A stretch of 33,267 nt of DNA from DATGKR01 sp035294565 (GTDB lineage Bacteria > Actinomycetota > Acidimicrobiia > Acidimicrobiales > Palsa-688). Positions within the stretch are counted from its first letter, which is position 1; every line of letters begins with the position of its first letter. The notes beneath the pieces are model-generated. The model did not search any database. It had not been told where the DNA came from and worked only from the letters and a program-made list of their open reading frames with translations. Position numbers and translations under genes: made by a program. Below are positions 32,036 through 33,267 of this stretch, in pieces. Where the stretch lies: NCBI GenBank assembly GCA_035294565.1, contig DATGKR010000184.1, positions 1 through 33,267 of the forward strand, given 5' to 3'.

Positions 32036-33145
32036 TCAGAAAACTATGACACCGCGCAGGTTACGGCCTTGTCGCATGTCCTCGTAACCCTGGTTGACCT
32101 CGTCGAGGCTGTAGGTGCGGGTGACCAGCTCGTCGAGCTTGAGCTCGCCGCGCTCGTACAGGTCGAGCAGGCGGGGGATGTCGACACGGGGGTTGGCGGA
32201 TCCGAAGAGCGAGCCGACCACCTGCTTCTCCATCAGCGTCAGGTCGAGGGCGCTCATCGTCACCTGGATCTCGGTTGCCGGGTGGATGTTGGTGACGACT
32301 ACCCGGCCGAGCTTCGAGGTGATTGCCAAAGCAGCCGCGATCGCTTCCCCGCGCCCGACGCCCATGGTCATGATGACCTTGTTGGCCATCCGGCCCTGGG
32401 TGGCCTCGCCGACTACCCCGGCCGCCTCCTCCAGCGACGCGGCAGTATGGGTGGCGCCGAAGGCCACCGCCTGCTCGCGCTTCCACTCGACGGGATCCAC
32501 GGCGAAGATCTGCCGGGCGCCGGCAATCTTGGCGCCCTGGATGGCGTTGATGCCGATGCCTCCTATGCCCACGACGGCGACGTCCTCTCCCGGCTTCACC
32601 TCGGCGGCGTAGACGGCGGAGCCCCAGCCAGTGACCACGCCGCATCCCAGCAGGCAGGCCTTGTCGAGGGGCACGTCGGGCCCGACCTTGATGCAGCTGG
32701 CCTCGTTGACCACGGTCCGCTCGGAGAAGGTGCCGAGCAGGCACATGAGGCCCAGGTCGGTGCCCGCCGCGTGATGGCGGGCGGTGTGGTCCGAAATCTG
32801 TCGGCCACCGGCCAGGTACTGGCCGAGGTCGCACAGATTCTCGTGGCCCGAAGCGCAAGACGGGCAACGCCCGCAAGCGGGTATGAACCCGAAGACCACA
32901 TGGTCCCCCGGCTGCAGCCAGTCGACACCGGGGCCGACCTCCTCGACCACGCCCGCCCCCTCGTGGCCGCCGATGATGGGCAGCTCGAAGGGCAGGTCAC
33001 CGGTCACGAGGTGCTCGTCCGAGTGGCACAACCCCGACCCGGCCAGACGAACCAGCACCTCGCCGTGCCGGGGCGGGTCGAGCTCGATGCTCTCCACGCT
33101 CCACTCCTTGCCCAACTCCCACAGCACTGCTGCCCTGGTTTGCAT
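32036..33145 (-). CDS. Zn-dependent nicotinoprotein-type (NDMA/mycofactocin-associated) alcohol dehydrogenase
   Basis: A 369-aa medium-chain dehydrogenase. Catalytic zinc ligands are Cys40 (GLCHSDEH) and His61-Glu62 (GGHEGAGV); the structural zinc set is Cys91, Cys94, Cys97 and Cys105. The NAD-binding loop is VVGIGGIGINA. The overall pattern (WELGKEWSVESIELDPP, DEHLVTGDLP, MCLLGTFSE) matches the actinobacterial NDMA-dependent family, in which bound NAD is thought to be recycled through mycofactocin rather than exchanged. The alcohol substrate is unknown. ATG at 33145 has GGGGAGG 4 nt upstream. A mycofactocin cluster is not in this window. Confidence 0.88.
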   Translation of the reverse strand: MQTRAAVLWELGKEWSVESIELDPPRHGEVLVRLAGSGLCHSDEHLVTGDLPFELPIIGGHEGAGVVEEVGPGVDWLQPGDHVVFGFIPACGRCPSCASGHENLCDLGQYLAGGRQISDHTARHHAAGTDLGLMCLLGTFSERTVVNEASCIKVGPDVPLDKACLLGCGVVTGWGSAVYAAEVKPGEDVAVVGIGGIGINAIQGAKIAGARQIFAVDPVEWKREQAVAFGATHTAASLEEAAGVVGEATQGRMANKVIMTMGVGRGEAIAAALAITSKLGRVVVTNIHPATEIQVTMSALDLTLMEKQVVGSLFGSANPRVDIPRLLDLYERGELKLDELVTRTYSLDEVNQGYEDMRQGRNLRGVIVF

Positions 33146-33181
33146 GGCGCCTCCCCGAGTAGGTGTTCTCGACTGGCGACC

Positions 33182-33187
33182 AGCCTA
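33182..33187 (-). promoter_or_regulatory. -10 box TAGGCT for the alcohol dehydrogenase
   Basis: On the minus strand TAGGCT runs 33187 to 33182, 36 nt before the ATG. With a start site near 33175 the leader would be about 30 nt and include the GGGGAGG ribosome binding site. No clear -35 is seen. Confidence 0.4.
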
Positions 33188-33267
33188 TTCCCATGCGGCA
33201 CTGTCGTGCGCCTCGCCGGGCGCTGGGGACCATCGCCGGGAGGCACCCGGGTCCCCGGGCGGGCTGT

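Overview
The window is very GC-rich (about 70% by eye), densely packed bacterial chromosome. It points to an actinomycete, probably a deep-branching one such as Acidimicrobiia. The reasons are: F420-type enzymes; a nicotinoprotein-type (NDMA/mycofactocin-associated) alcohol dehydrogenase; a large NAD-dependent glutamate dehydrogenase; two tiny basic ORFs that look like the actinobacterial ribosomal proteins bS22 and bL37; an Asp-type MurA; and many genes that start with GTG directly behind a TAnnnT -10 box (leaderless style). The phylum is well supported; the class is inference. I see no phage, transposase, CRISPR array, tRNA or rRNA.

Layout. 1-398: gene-free leader with a 16-bp tandem repeat and a long imperfect palindrome. 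399-7415 (+): one translationally coupled branched-chain amino acid/amide-type ABC transporter operon: fused LivH-LivM permease, LivG, LivF, two unrecognised envelope proteins, and a substrate-binding lipoprotein. 7455-8612 (+): FrhB-like F420 oxidoreductase. 8609-15314 (-): a housekeeping block, ychF > DUF192 > rsmI > metG > tatD > rsmA/ksgA > ispE > bS22 > F420-type PPOX protein, with many 4-nt overlaps and internal leaderless promoters. 15386-15469 (+): bL37. 15466-16506 (-): PfkB sugar/nucleoside kinase, divergent from pepN (16581-19169, +). 19206-20677 (-): xseA-xseB, divergent across 24 bp from a DEAD-box helicase (20702-21907, +). 21918-22130 (-): small membrane protein. 22218-25217 (+): murA, an acyl-CoA thioesterase-like gene and an RpiR/SIS regulator. 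25321-26808 (+): a Tat-exported molybdopterin oxidoreductase with a cytochrome b561-type membrane partner. 26733-31800 (-): an uncharacterised 154-aa protein, a repeat-bearing PD-(D/E)XK-like protein, a short-form NAD-GDH and a GNAT acetyltransferase, all coupled. 32036-33145 (-): Zn alcohol dehydrogenase.

The most interesting parts are: (i) the two unknown envelope proteins inside the liv operon; (ii) the two-gene unit at 30599-31800, whose second product joins an AHQTAASP repeat to a possible nuclease domain; (iii) widespread leaderless promoters, including two cases where the upstream TAG stop is the start of the -10 hexamer and one pair of overlapping divergent -10 boxes; (iv) an NAD-GDH that lacks the usual long N-terminal regulatory part. 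Everything here was read by eye; no homology search was possible.
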